Assembly: GCA_934567115.1 (NCBI GenBank)
Contig: CAKTJA010000007.1
Coordinates: forward strand, 1-21,756
Length of the DNA stretch: 21,756 bases
Direction: 5' to 3'
Source: an uncultured Oscillospiraceae bacterium
GTDB taxonomy: Bacteria > Bacillota > Clostridia > Oscillospirales > Oscillospiraceae
This document shows, one piece after another, positions 10,221 to 17,305 of this stretch. Each line of letters starts with the position of its first letter. The stretch's first letter is position 1. Below the pieces are notes generated by a model. The model was not told where the DNA came from. It was given only the letters and a program-made list of their open reading frames with translations, and made no database searches. The position numbers and the translations under genes are program-made.

Positions 10221-10394
10221 ATGAGAAATCAGCTCAGGGCCGTCTGCATGCTGCTCTTCGCGCTCTTGCTCCTTGGCTTTTCCGCACTGGGGCTGTGGCT
10301 CCCGATCGTCGGGAACCTCAGCTGGCTTGCGGAATACGCCGCGCTGGCGAGCGGCATTTTCGGCGTTTATCTTGCGTTCCGGAAAGAAGAATGA
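10221..10394 (+). CDS. Small membrane protein, 57 residues, unknown function
   Basis: The ORF runs ATG at 10221 to TGA at 10392-10394, with a good ribosome binding site (GAGGGGAGAG) 4-14 nt upstream. The protein starts 'MRNQLRAVCMLLFALLLLGF', has a hydrophobic segment at about residues 7-30, a short polar turn with Asn32, a second at about 35-53, and ends 'RKEE'. It is thus a likely two-helix hairpin with both ends basic or charged. It lies 13 nt after pth and before the mfd promoter, the place where Bacillus subtilis carries the sigma-factor antagonist gene fin (yabK). I see no sequence resemblance to Fin, which is a soluble zinc protein. Function unknown. Confidence 0.65.
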   Translation: MRNQLRAVCMLLFALLLLGFSALGLWLPIVGNLSWLAEYAALASGIFGVYLAFRKEE

Positions 10395-10427
10395 GCGGAC
10401 GCTCATAAAAAGTTTATCATTCGTTCA

Positions 10428-10456
10428 TTTACATTTCTCCTTCGGCGTAGTATACT
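10428..10456 (+). promoter_or_regulatory. SigA-type promoter of mfd
   Basis: TTTACA (10428-10433), 17 bp, TATACT (10451-10456), each 5 of 6 to consensus. Expected start near 10463, so the leader is about 108 nt if mfd starts at 10571. The leader contains a weak AAGGG...CCCTTTT hairpin (10521-10541) that could act as an attenuator. Confidence 0.8.
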
Positions 10457-10570
10457 CACCGGAGGAGAAATCCTTTATTTAAAGAGAGAATGACCGCGTG
10501 GGGGGACAGATCGCTCCGACAAGGGGCTTCTGCGCCCTTTTATGTGCTGCTGAAAGGAGTTGAGGGCGGA

Positions 10571-13500
10571 ATGGAACAGCTTGCCCGGCTGATCGCATCC
10601 CTGCCGGAGGTCGGCGAGCTGGAGCAGATCGTCCGCTTCGGCACGGGGCCGGCGGCGGTCTCGGGCGTCAGCGGCGTGCACCGCGCGATGCTCGCCGCCG
10701 CGCTGCGCCGCAGGACGGGCCGCCCGCTTGCCGTGCTCTGCGCCGACGAGCAGGAGGTCCGGCGCATGGCGGCGGACCTCGCCGTGCTGACCGGGGAAGA
10801 GCCTGTCGCGCTCTTCGCGCGCGAGTGGAGGCTGCGCGCCCGGGTGTCCGCGTCCCACAGCTTTGAGCAGGAGCGGCTGGACGCGCTGTGCCGCATGGCG
10901 TTCGGAAAGGCGGAGATCGTCGTGGCGGCGGTGGACGGACTGCTCCAGAGAACGCCTCCGCCGACCGCGCTGCGCGACGCGGTGCTTACGCTGCGGCTTG
11001 GCGGCGAGTACGATCTTCATGTGCTGGCGGGGCGGCTGAGCGCCTCGGGCTATGTGCGCACCGCGCAGGTCGAGGGCGCGGGGCAGTTTGCCGTGCGCGG
11101 CGGGATACTGGACGTGTATCCGCCGATGGGAAGCCCTGTGCGCGTGGAGTTTTTCGACACCGAGATCGACGCGATGGGCGAGTTTGACGTTGCGACGCAG
11201 CGGCGCACCAAGAACATAGATTCACTGACCGTGCTGCCGGCAACGGAGCTGCTTCCGGACGCGGCGGAGGGCGGACGGGACGCGATGCTCGCGCGGATGG
11301 AGCATGCGCTCTCACAGCTGGAAAAGAAGGCGGGGACGGAAAAAAACGCCGCCGTGCTGCGCGGGGACATGGATCGGCTGCGCGAGGGGCTTCCGCTCGA
11401 CGGGGCGGACCGCTGCCTTGCGGCGGCGTATCCGACCGTCTCCTGCGCGGCGGACTACTTCCCGCCGGGGACGCTGGTGCTTGTTAGCGAGAGCGGACGC
11501 GTGCTCGAGCGGGCGGGAGGCTATGCCTTCGAGCAGGGCGAGGACGTGAGGCAGCTTCTTGAGGAGGGCGTTCTCGCCGGTCCCTTCGCCGCGCTGACGA
11601 TCGACACGGAGGAGCTGACGCGGAGGTTGCGGGCCTTCCCGGTCGTGCAGTGCGACAGTCTGCCGACCTCTCGGTATCTGATGCCGCCGAGGGCGCTTTT
11701 GAGCATTAACGCGCGTCAGCTGCCCTCCTACGGCGGGAGCCTTGAGACGGCTGCGGCGGACATGGAGCATTATCTTGCCGCGGGCAGCGGCGTGCTGGTG
11801 CTGTGCGGAAACGCGGCGCGGGGGAAAAATCTTCAGCGTCTGCTGGACGAGCGCGGTGTTCACGCCCGGCTCGACCTTGAAAACCGGACGCTGCCCGCCG
11901 CCGGGGAGGCGGCGATCGGACTTGGCGCGCTGAGCGCGGGCTGCGAGTATCCGCAGCTCCGCCTTGTGATCCTTACGGAGGGACAGCTTACCGCCCCGGT
12001 TTCCGGAAGAACGTCCGCGCGTCCCGTCCGGCCGAAGAAGGAGAGCGGACGGCAGCGGCTCCAGTCCTACACCGATCTCACGCCGGGCGACCTTGTGGTT
12101 CACGAGCATCACGGCGTGGGCCGCTTTGTGGGGATGGAGCGCATCCGCGTGGACGGCGCAGACAAGGACTATATCAAGATCGCCTACGCCGGGAGCGACA
12201 GCCTGTATGTTCCCGCGACGCAGCTTGACCTTGTGTCGAAATACATCGGCGGCAGGGGAGAGGACGACGGCGAGCATGTCAGGCTCAACCGCCTTGGCGG
12301 GACGGACTGGACGAAGGCGAAGTCGCGCGCGCGGGCGGCGGCGAAGGACCTTGCCAAGGGACTGATCCAGCTGTACGCAGAGCGGCAGCGCCGCCCGGGC
12401 TATGCCTTTTCGCCGGACTCGGCGTGGCAGCGCGAGTTTGAGGACGCTTTCGATTATGAGGAGACGGACGATCAGCTGCGCGCCGTCGCCGAGATCAAAA
12501 GCGACATGGAGCGTCCCGCGCCCATGGACCGGCTACTCTGCGGCGACGTGGGCTACGGGAAAACGGAGGTCGCCCTGCGCGCGGTGATGAAGTGCGTGCT
12601 GGACGGGAAGCAGGCTGCGATCCTCGTGCCGACGACCGTGCTCGCGCAGCAGCACTATGCGACGGCGCTCAACCGGTTTCGAAGCTTCCCGGTGACGATC
12701 GGGGTGCTCAGCCGCTTTCGGACGCCGGCGCAGAAAAAGAAGATCCTTCAGGATACGGCCGAGGGGAAGCTCGACCTTTTGATCGGCACGCACTCGCTGC
12801 TGCAAAAGGGGCTGCGCTTCAAGGATCTGGGGCTGCTCGTCATCGACGAGGAGCAGCGCTTCGGCGTGTCGCACAAGGAAAAGCTCAAGGAGCTCTCGCG
12901 TCAGGTGGATACGCTCACGCTGAGCGCGACGCCCATCCCGCGCACGCTGAACATGGCGCTTTCGGGACTGCGGGACATGTCGGCCATCGAGACGCCGCCG
13001 CAGGACCGCCAGCCGGTGCAGACCTATGTGCTCGAGCACGACTGGGGCGTGATCGCAGAGGCCGTTCGGCGCGAGCTTTCCAGAGGCGGGCAGGTCTACT
13101 ACCTCCACAACCGGGTGGAGACCATCGACCGCTGCGCCGCCAAGCTCCGCCAGCTTCTGGGCGACGGGGTCGGCATCGCGGTCGCCCACGGGAAGCTTGA
13201 CGAAAAGGGATTGAACACGGTGATGCAGCGCTTTTCCGACGGCGAGACGCAGCTGCTTGTGTGTACGACGATCATCGAGACCGGCATCGACATTCCGAAT
13301 GTCAACACGCTGATCATCGAGGACGCGGACCGGCTCGGCCTTGCCCAGCTGCACCAGATCCGGGGGCGCATCGGACGCAGCGCGCGCCGCGCGTACGCGT
13401 ATATGACCTACCGTCCCGGAAAAATTCTCACCGAGGTCGCCGCCAAGCGCCTGACCGCGATCCGCGAATACGCAGAATTCGGCTCGGGCTTCCGCATTGC

Positions 13501-14095
13501 GATGCGGGACCTTGAGATACGCGGCGCGGGCAATCTGCTCGGCCCGGAGCAGTCCGGGTACATGATGAGCGTGGGCTACGACATGTATTTACAGCTTCTG
13601 GAGGAGGCGGTCCTGGAGGAGCGCGGCGTTAAGAAGACCGAGCGCGCCGGCTGCTCGGCGGACCTTACGGTGTCGGCCAACTTGCCGGAGGACTATGTTC
13701 CCTCGCCAGGGCAGCGCATGGATATTTACCGCCGCATCGCCGGGCTGCGCACACGCGAGGAGGCGCAGGAGCTGCTCGACGAGCTGCTCGACCGTTACGG
13801 GGAGCCGCCGGCAAGCGCGCTGGCGCTGCTGGACGTGGCGCTGCTGCGCTGCGCCGCGGCTGCGGCGGGGATCCGGGACATCCGGCAGCACGGCGATACG
13901 GTCGCCTTCACCTTCGGGGGAGAGATGCCGGTCGAGGCGGTGATGCGGCTTTGCACGCAGGGACGCAACCGGCGGCGGCTGACCCTTTCCGCCGGGACGG
14001 AGCCGAAGCTTTCCCTGCGCCTGAGCGGGGGAGAGGACGCGCTCAAGTCCTCGCTTGAGCTGGTTGAGCAGCTCGCGCCGGCTGAGGGCGCATGA
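10571..14095 (+). CDS. mfd: Transcription-repair coupling factor
   Basis: A DNA translocase that removes RNA polymerase stalled at lesions and recruits UvrA. From the ATG at 10571 it is 1174 residues, in the family range; the frame extends 27 codons further up to an ATG at 10490, but that stretch does not look coding and has a poorer ribosome binding site than AAAGGAG at 10553. Domains: UvrB-like N-terminal domain with 'GQFAVRGGILDVYPP'; RNA-polymerase-interacting domain with 'GDLVVHEHHGVGRFVGMERI'; helicase lobe 1 with Walker A 'GDVGYGKTE' from 658 and 'DEEQ' from 759, then 'LSATPIPRTLNMAL'; lobe 2 with 'TTIIETGIDIPNVNTLI' and 'HQIRGRIGRS'; and a C-terminal regulatory domain. It has its own promoter. 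Confidence 0.96.
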   Translation: MEQLARLIASLPEVGELEQIVRFGTGPAAVSGVSGVHRAMLAAALRRRTGRPLAVLCADEQEVRRMAADLAVLTGEEPVALFAREWRLRARVSASHSFEQERLDALCRMAFGKAEIVVAAVDGLLQRTPPPTALRDAVLTLRLGGEYDLHVLAGRLSASGYVRTAQVEGAGQFAVRGGILDVYPPMGSPVRVEFFDTEIDAMGEFDVATQRRTKNIDSLTVLPATELLPDAAEGGRDAMLARMEHALSQLEKKAGTEKNAAVLRGDMDRLREGLPLDGADRCLAAAYPTVSCAADYFPPGTLVLVSESGRVLERAGGYAFEQGEDVRQLLEEGVLAGPFAALTIDTEELTRRLRAFPVVQCDSLPTSRYLMPPRALLSINARQLPSYGGSLETAAADMEHYLAAGSGVLVLCGNAARGKNLQRLLDERGVHARLDLENRTLPAAGEAAIGLGALSAGCEYPQLRLVILTEGQLTAPVSGRTSARPVRPKKESGRQRLQSYTDLTPGDLVVHEHHGVGRFVGMERIRVDGADKDYIKIAYAGSDSLYVPATQLDLVSKYIGGRGEDDGEHVRLNRLGGTDWTKAKSRARAAAKDLAKGLIQLYAERQRRPGYAFSPDSAWQREFEDAFDYEETDDQLRAVAEIKSDMERPAPMDRLLCGDVGYGKTEVALRAVMKCVLDGKQAAILVPTTVLAQQHYATALNRFRSFPVTIGVLSRFRTPAQKKKILQDTAEGKLDLLIGTHSLLQKGLRFKDLGLLVIDEEQRFGVSHKEKLKELSRQVDTLTLSATPIPRTLNMALSGLRDMSAIETPPQDRQPVQTYVLEHDWGVIAEAVRRELSRGGQVYYLHNRVETIDRCAAKLRQLLGDGVGIAVAHGKLDEKGLNTVMQRFSDGETQLLVCTTIIETGIDIPNVNTLIIEDADRLGLAQLHQIRGRIGRSARRAYAYMTYRPGKILTEVAAKRLTAIREYAEFGSGFRIAMRDLEIRGAGNLLGPEQSGYMMSVGYDMYLQLLEEAVLEERGVKKTERAGCSADLTVSANLPEDYVPSPGQRMDIYRRIAGLRTREEAQELLDELLDRYGEPPASALALLDVALLRCAAAAAGIRDIRQHGDTVAFTFGGEMPVEAVMRLCTQGRNRRRLTLSAGTEPKLSLRLSGGEDALKSSLELVEQLAPAEGA

Positions 14096-14168
14096 TTTTC
14101 GCGGTCGTCGCCGGGAACGGCGGTGTACTATAAAAACCAATTCTGAGAAGAAAGAGGAGACAACGATC

Positions 14169-15389
14169 ATGAAACGAATTTTGACGGCGGCGCTCGCGCT
14201 TGCTCTGACCCTTTCGCTCACCGCCTGCGGCGGCGCGGGCGGCAAGGGCTTTGACGGAGGCAAGCTCAAGGAAGGGCTTTGCTATGAGGCGACCGGGATC
14301 GCGCCCGACGCTGTCGCAATGAAGGTGGACGGCGTCGAGGTCCCGATGGACATGTATTTTTACAACCTCTGCTACACGGCCAGCTATATGGAGAGCTTCA
14401 TGAGCATGTACGGCATGGCGTTCGACTGGGACATGGAGCTTGAAGAGGGCGAGACCATGCTTGACGCGGTGAAGGCGTCCGCGCTGGACAATGTGAAGAG
14501 CTTCATCGTGATCGAGAAGCTTGCGCAGGAGAACGGCGTGGAGCTTGACGCCGAGGACATCGAGCAGCTTGCGCAGCAGCGCGCGGAGCTGATGGAGGAG
14601 CTTGGCGGCGAGGAGGCCTATTACGACGAGCTTGCGAAGATCGGACTGCGCGAGGACACCTATGACCGCATGTGCCGGTCCGACTATCTTTACGACGCGC
14701 TCAGCGAGCTTGCCGCGACCGAGGGCAGCAGCCTCAACCCCACGGACGACGAGCTTCTGGCCTATGCCGCCGAGCAGGGCTATATGACCGCCGATCACAT
14801 TCTGCTGGCGACGAAGGACCTGTCCACCTATGAGGATCTGGATGAGGAGACGATCGCACAGAAGAAGGCGCTGGCGGATGAGCTGAAGGCGAAGCTGGAC
14901 GCCTATACGGGCGACGATCTTGCGGGCTATTTCGCGCAGCTTGCCGACGAGTACAGCGAGGATTCGGGCCGCGCGGCAAATCCGGAGGGCTACACCTTCG
15001 GCTCCGGTCAGATGGACGAGAGCTTCGAACAGGCGGCCGCCGCGCTTGCGGAGGGCGAGATCTGCGACCCGGTCGAGGGCTTTTACGGCTATCACATCAT
15101 CCTGCGCAAGCCGCTGGACAAGGAGGCCGCGATCGAGGCCGTGCGCGGCGGCTATCTGGAGAAGCTGCTGGAGAGCGGCATGGAGAACGCCGTGGTCGAG
15201 ATGAATCCGCTGGTGGAGGCGCTCGACGTGCGCGCGGTCTACGAGGCCTTTAACGCCGCCGTCTCGGACAGCGGGGAGACCGACAGCGAAACCGATGGAG
15301 AGACTGGCGGCGCGGCTGACGGAAACGCCGGCGGAAGCACGGACGGCGAAACGGCGGAAGACGGGCAGGAGAGCGGAGAGAACGGATAA
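14169..15389 (+). CDS. PrsA-like lipoprotein with parvulin peptidyl-prolyl isomerase domain
   Basis: A 406-residue exported foldase. A lipoprotein signal peptide ends in the lipobox 'SLTAC' with Cys20. A helical SurA/PrsA-type N-terminal region follows, then a parvulin (PpiC) domain at about residues 208-315, opening with 'ADHILLATK' (His210) and closing with 'GYHIILRK' (His309); 'LADEYSEDSG' and 'FGSGQMDESFEQAA' lie between. The last 45 or so residues are an acidic Gly/Asp/Glu/Thr tail of low complexity. It should sit on the outer face of the membrane and help fold secreted proteins, for example the SLH protein downstream. The ATG at 14169 is preceded by AGAGGAG; the frame is open upstream into mfd but has no other good start. 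The gap after mfd is 73 nt, with only a weak TATAAA, so cotranscription with mfd is possible. Confidence 0.9.
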   Translation: MKRILTAALALALTLSLTACGGAGGKGFDGGKLKEGLCYEATGIAPDAVAMKVDGVEVPMDMYFYNLCYTASYMESFMSMYGMAFDWDMELEEGETMLDAVKASALDNVKSFIVIEKLAQENGVELDAEDIEQLAQQRAELMEELGGEEAYYDELAKIGLREDTYDRMCRSDYLYDALSELAATEGSSLNPTDDELLAYAAEQGYMTADHILLATKDLSTYEDLDEETIAQKKALADELKAKLDAYTGDDLAGYFAQLADEYSEDSGRAANPEGYTFGSGQMDESFEQAAAALAEGEICDPVEGFYGYHIILRKPLDKEAAIEAVRGGYLEKLLESGMENAVVEMNPLVEALDVRAVYEAFNAAVSDSGETDSETDGETGGAADGNAGGSTDGETAEDGQESGENG

Positions 15390-15411
15390 CGATGCAGGAA
15401 ATGCTGCAAGG

Positions 15412-15429
15412 CTGTTAATTTATTAACGG
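15412..15429 (+). promoter_or_regulatory. Rex-like operator upstream of the thiolase gene
   Basis: CTGTTAATTTATTAACGG contains the perfect inverted repeat GTTAAT-TT-ATTAAC. Against the clostridial Rex consensus TTGTTAAnnnnTTAACAA it matches 11 of 14 fixed positions, the misses all at the ends. It lies about 50 bp upstream of the -35 of the thiolase promoter. Rex represses fermentation genes, including thiolase and butyrate genes, when NADH is low. The assignment is inferred from the motif only. Confidence 0.45.
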
Positions 15430-15477
15430 AATGCAGGAAAAGCGTCACAAAGCGCGTGCGAAAATGAAATTTTGCAG

Positions 15478-15506
15478 TTGATTTTTCATGCGCTGCTGTG
15501 TATAAT
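15478..15506 (+). promoter_or_regulatory. SigA-type promoter of the thiolase gene
   Basis: TTGATT (15478-15483), 17 bp, TATAAT (15501-15506). Expected start near 15513, with a leader of about 58 nt ending in AAAGGAG before the ATG at 15571. Confidence 0.85.
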
Positions 15507-15570
15507 CGAAGCGAAAACAGAAGCAACCGATCCCAGCGGAAAACTATATGATAATAAAGGAGATTCCCAC

Positions 15571-16830
15571 ATGAAAGAACTGTATGTCGTGAATTGCTGC
15601 CGTACCGCCGTCGGTTCCTTTGGCGGCTCCCTGAAGAACGTCTCCGCCCCCGAGCTGGGCGCGATCGTCGTCAAAGAGGCGCTGCGCCGCGCGAACGTCG
15701 CGCCGGAGAATGTTGACGAGCTGATGTTCGGCTGCATCCTCACCGCCGGCCTTGGCCAGAACGTCGCGCGTCAGGTCGGCGTCGGCGCGGGTCTGCCCTA
15801 TTCCGTTCCCGCCTACACCGTCGGCATGGTCTGCGGCTCCGGCATGAAGTCCGTCATCGAGGCGGGACGCGCCATCCTCGCCGGCGACGCGGACATTGTC
15901 GTGTGCGGCGGAACGGAGAACATGAGCGCCGCCCCCTATGCCGCGCCCGACGCGCGCTGGGGCGCCCGCATGGGCGACAAGAAGCTGGTCGATACCATGA
16001 TAAAGGACGGCCTGTGGGACGCCTATAACAACTATCATATGGGCACCACCGCCGAGAACATCTGCGACATCTGGGGCATCACCCGCGAGGAGCTCGACGC
16101 CTTCGGCGCCGCCTCCCAGCAGAAGACCGAGGCCGCGCAGGCCGCTGGCAGATTCGACGACGAGATCGTTCCCGTTCCCGTGAAGGTCAAGAAGGAGATC
16201 GTCGAGTTCAAGCGCGACGAGTTCCCCCGCGCCGGCGCGTCCATGGAGGGCATGGCGAAGCTGAAGGGCGCGTTCCCCGTCGGCCCCGACGGCGTGGAGG
16301 ATCAGATCGTCCACACCTTTGAGCCCACCGGGATCCACGAGGCGGACGCCCGCAAGCATGTCCAGCGCGTGACCGCCGGTCAGGCCTCCGGCATCAACGA
16401 CGGCGCCGCCGCGATCGTCCTCGCCTCCGGCGAGGCCGTGAAGAAGTACGGTCTCAAGCCCATGGCGAAGCTGATCGGCTGGGGTCAGGGCGGCGTTGAC
16501 CCGAAGATTATGGGCGTCGGCCCGGTCCCCGCTTCCCGTCAGGCGATGGAGAAGGCCGGCGTGACCATCGAGGACATCGACCTGGTCGAGGCCAACGAGG
16601 CCTTCGCCGCGCAGTCCATCGCCGTCGCGCGCGAGCTGAACTTCGATATGAGCAAGGTCAACGTCAACGGCGGCGCGATCTCCATCGGCCACCCCGTCGG
16701 CGCGTCCGGCGCGCGCATTATCGTCACGCTCCTGCACGAGATGCTCAAGCGTCCCGAGGCGAAGAAGGGCCTCGCCACGCTCTGCATCGGCGGCGGCATG
16801 GGCGTCGCCACCGTGTTCGAGAAGTGCTGA
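15571..16830 (+). CDS. thl: Acetyl-CoA C-acetyltransferase (thiolase)
   Basis: Condenses two acetyl-CoA to acetoacetyl-CoA, the first step of butyrate formation in Clostridia, or works in reverse. The 419 residues exceed the usual 392 or so. Catalytic residues are present: nucleophile Cys88 in 'GMVCGSGMKSV', 'EANEAFAAQS' (340-349), His374 in 'GGAISIGHPVGASG', and Cys405 in 'LCIGGGMG'. Between 'LAKLKGAF' (ends 235) and 'VTAGQASGINDGAA' (from 267) there are 31 residues where typical thiolases have about 5, which accounts for the extra length. The ATG at 15571 has AAAGGAG 11 nt upstream. Codons end mostly in C, consistent with high expression. It is a single-gene unit: own promoter, Rex-like site upstream, strong terminator after it. 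The other butyrate genes are not in the window. Confidence 0.95.
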   Translation: MKELYVVNCCRTAVGSFGGSLKNVSAPELGAIVVKEALRRANVAPENVDELMFGCILTAGLGQNVARQVGVGAGLPYSVPAYTVGMVCGSGMKSVIEAGRAILAGDADIVVCGGTENMSAAPYAAPDARWGARMGDKKLVDTMIKDGLWDAYNNYHMGTTAENICDIWGITREELDAFGAASQQKTEAAQAAGRFDDEIVPVPVKVKKEIVEFKRDEFPRAGASMEGMAKLKGAFPVGPDGVEDQIVHTFEPTGIHEADARKHVQRVTAGQASGINDGAAAIVLASGEAVKKYGLKPMAKLIGWGQGGVDPKIMGVGPVPASRQAMEKAGVTIEDIDLVEANEAFAAQSIAVARELNFDMSKVNVNGGAISIGHPVGASGARIIVTLLHEMLKRPEAKKGLATLCIGGGMGVATVFEKC

Positions 16831-16877
16831 GGCTGCGGCTTTCCGCACGCAAAGCGTGAAACGACCTTAATGAAAAA

Positions 16878-16915
16878 GAGGGCCCTCCCGCCGATTGGGA
16901 GGGTCCTCCTTGTTT
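16878..16915. terminator. Rho-independent terminator after the thiolase gene
   Basis: A 12-bp stem with one wobble, GAGGGCCCTCCC (16878-16889) with GGGAGGGTCCTC (16897-16908), loop GCCGATT, followed by CTTGTTT. AAAAA on the left gives a U-tract on the other strand too. Confidence 0.85.
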
Positions 16916-17123
16916 CGAAAATCCGATTTTTATCCGTCGAACGAGCTTTCTGACATTCTTAAAATTCGGAAAATATCCGTTTTTATCACATGGGACACCT
17001 CCGCGGAGCCTCGCATGCGGGCGTTCCCTGCGTTTCGCCGCGCCGCCCGGATCGGAAAAATTTTCCGCCGCTGTAACAAAATTGCGGGAATGTTACAGCT
17101 GAGTTACAAATGAGGCAAAGCCG
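16916..17123 (+). promoter_or_regulatory. Upstream regulatory region of the SLH gene with inverted repeats
   Basis: No credible gene (a 72-codon frame here lacks a ribosome binding site and overlaps the terminator). The region is AT-rich in parts and holds CGGAAAATATCCG (16967-16979), CGGAAAAATTTTCCG (17053-17067) and a perfect 9-bp inverted repeat GCTGTAACA (17070-17078) / TGTTACAGC (17091-17099), followed by a further AGTTACA at 17102-17108. The last repeat ends 24 bp before the -35 of the SLH promoter, a place suited to an activator. Confidence 0.5.
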
Positions 17124-17152
17124 TTGACGAAGGGAAAGTCAGGGTGTAAGAT
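17124..17152 (+). promoter_or_regulatory. SigA-type promoter of the SLH protein gene
   Basis: TTGACG (17124-17129), 17 bp, TAAGAT (17147-17152). The transcript should begin near 17159-17161, exactly where a foldable leader begins. Confidence 0.8.
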
Positions 17153-17158
17153 ATGCGT

Positions 17159-17305
17159 GCAGACGGAGGAAGGCAGGGCGTGTTCCCGGTTCAGTTACGG
17201 GAACGGCATGCCACGGTAAGTGGACCGAGAGGTGCCCCGGCCCGCCGAAGTCTGACACACAAATCCGCTGCAAGGCGGAAATTTCAGAAAGGAGAGTAAC
17301 ATTAT
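17159..17305 (+). promoter_or_regulatory. Structured 5' leader of the SLH protein gene (possible three-way junction)
   Basis: A 147-nt leader. Base pairing by eye gives a closing stem AGAC/GTCT (17161-17164 with 17250-17253) and GGC-A-GGG/CCCGCC (17172-17178 with 17241-17246). It encloses a perfect 7-bp hairpin GTTCCCG/CGGGAAC (17182-17188 with 17198-17204) and a second arm GGCA/TGCC (17205-17208 with 17233-17236) capped by CGGT/ACCG (17214-17217 with 17224-17227). A separate hairpin TCCGC/GCGGA (17264-17279) stands just before the ribosome binding site AAAGGAGAG (17288-17296). I recognise no known riboswitch class; a stabilising or regulatory leader is inferred. Confidence 0.5.

Noticed and set aside
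10490..10570. 27-codon N-terminal extension of mfd
   Set aside because: Weak ribosome binding site and composition unlike the family N-terminus; the ATG at 10571 gives the usual length.
12533..16848. Long - strand frames opposite mfd, the PrsA-like gene and the thiolase (12533-13354, 14043-15095, 15544-16848)
   Set aside because: Low-complexity translations lying antisense to genes with full catalytic motifs, so they are GC-driven shadows.
16895..17113. 72-codon + frame between the thiolase and SLH genes
   Set aside because: It starts inside the thiolase terminator, lacks a ribosome binding site, and covers the regulatory repeats.
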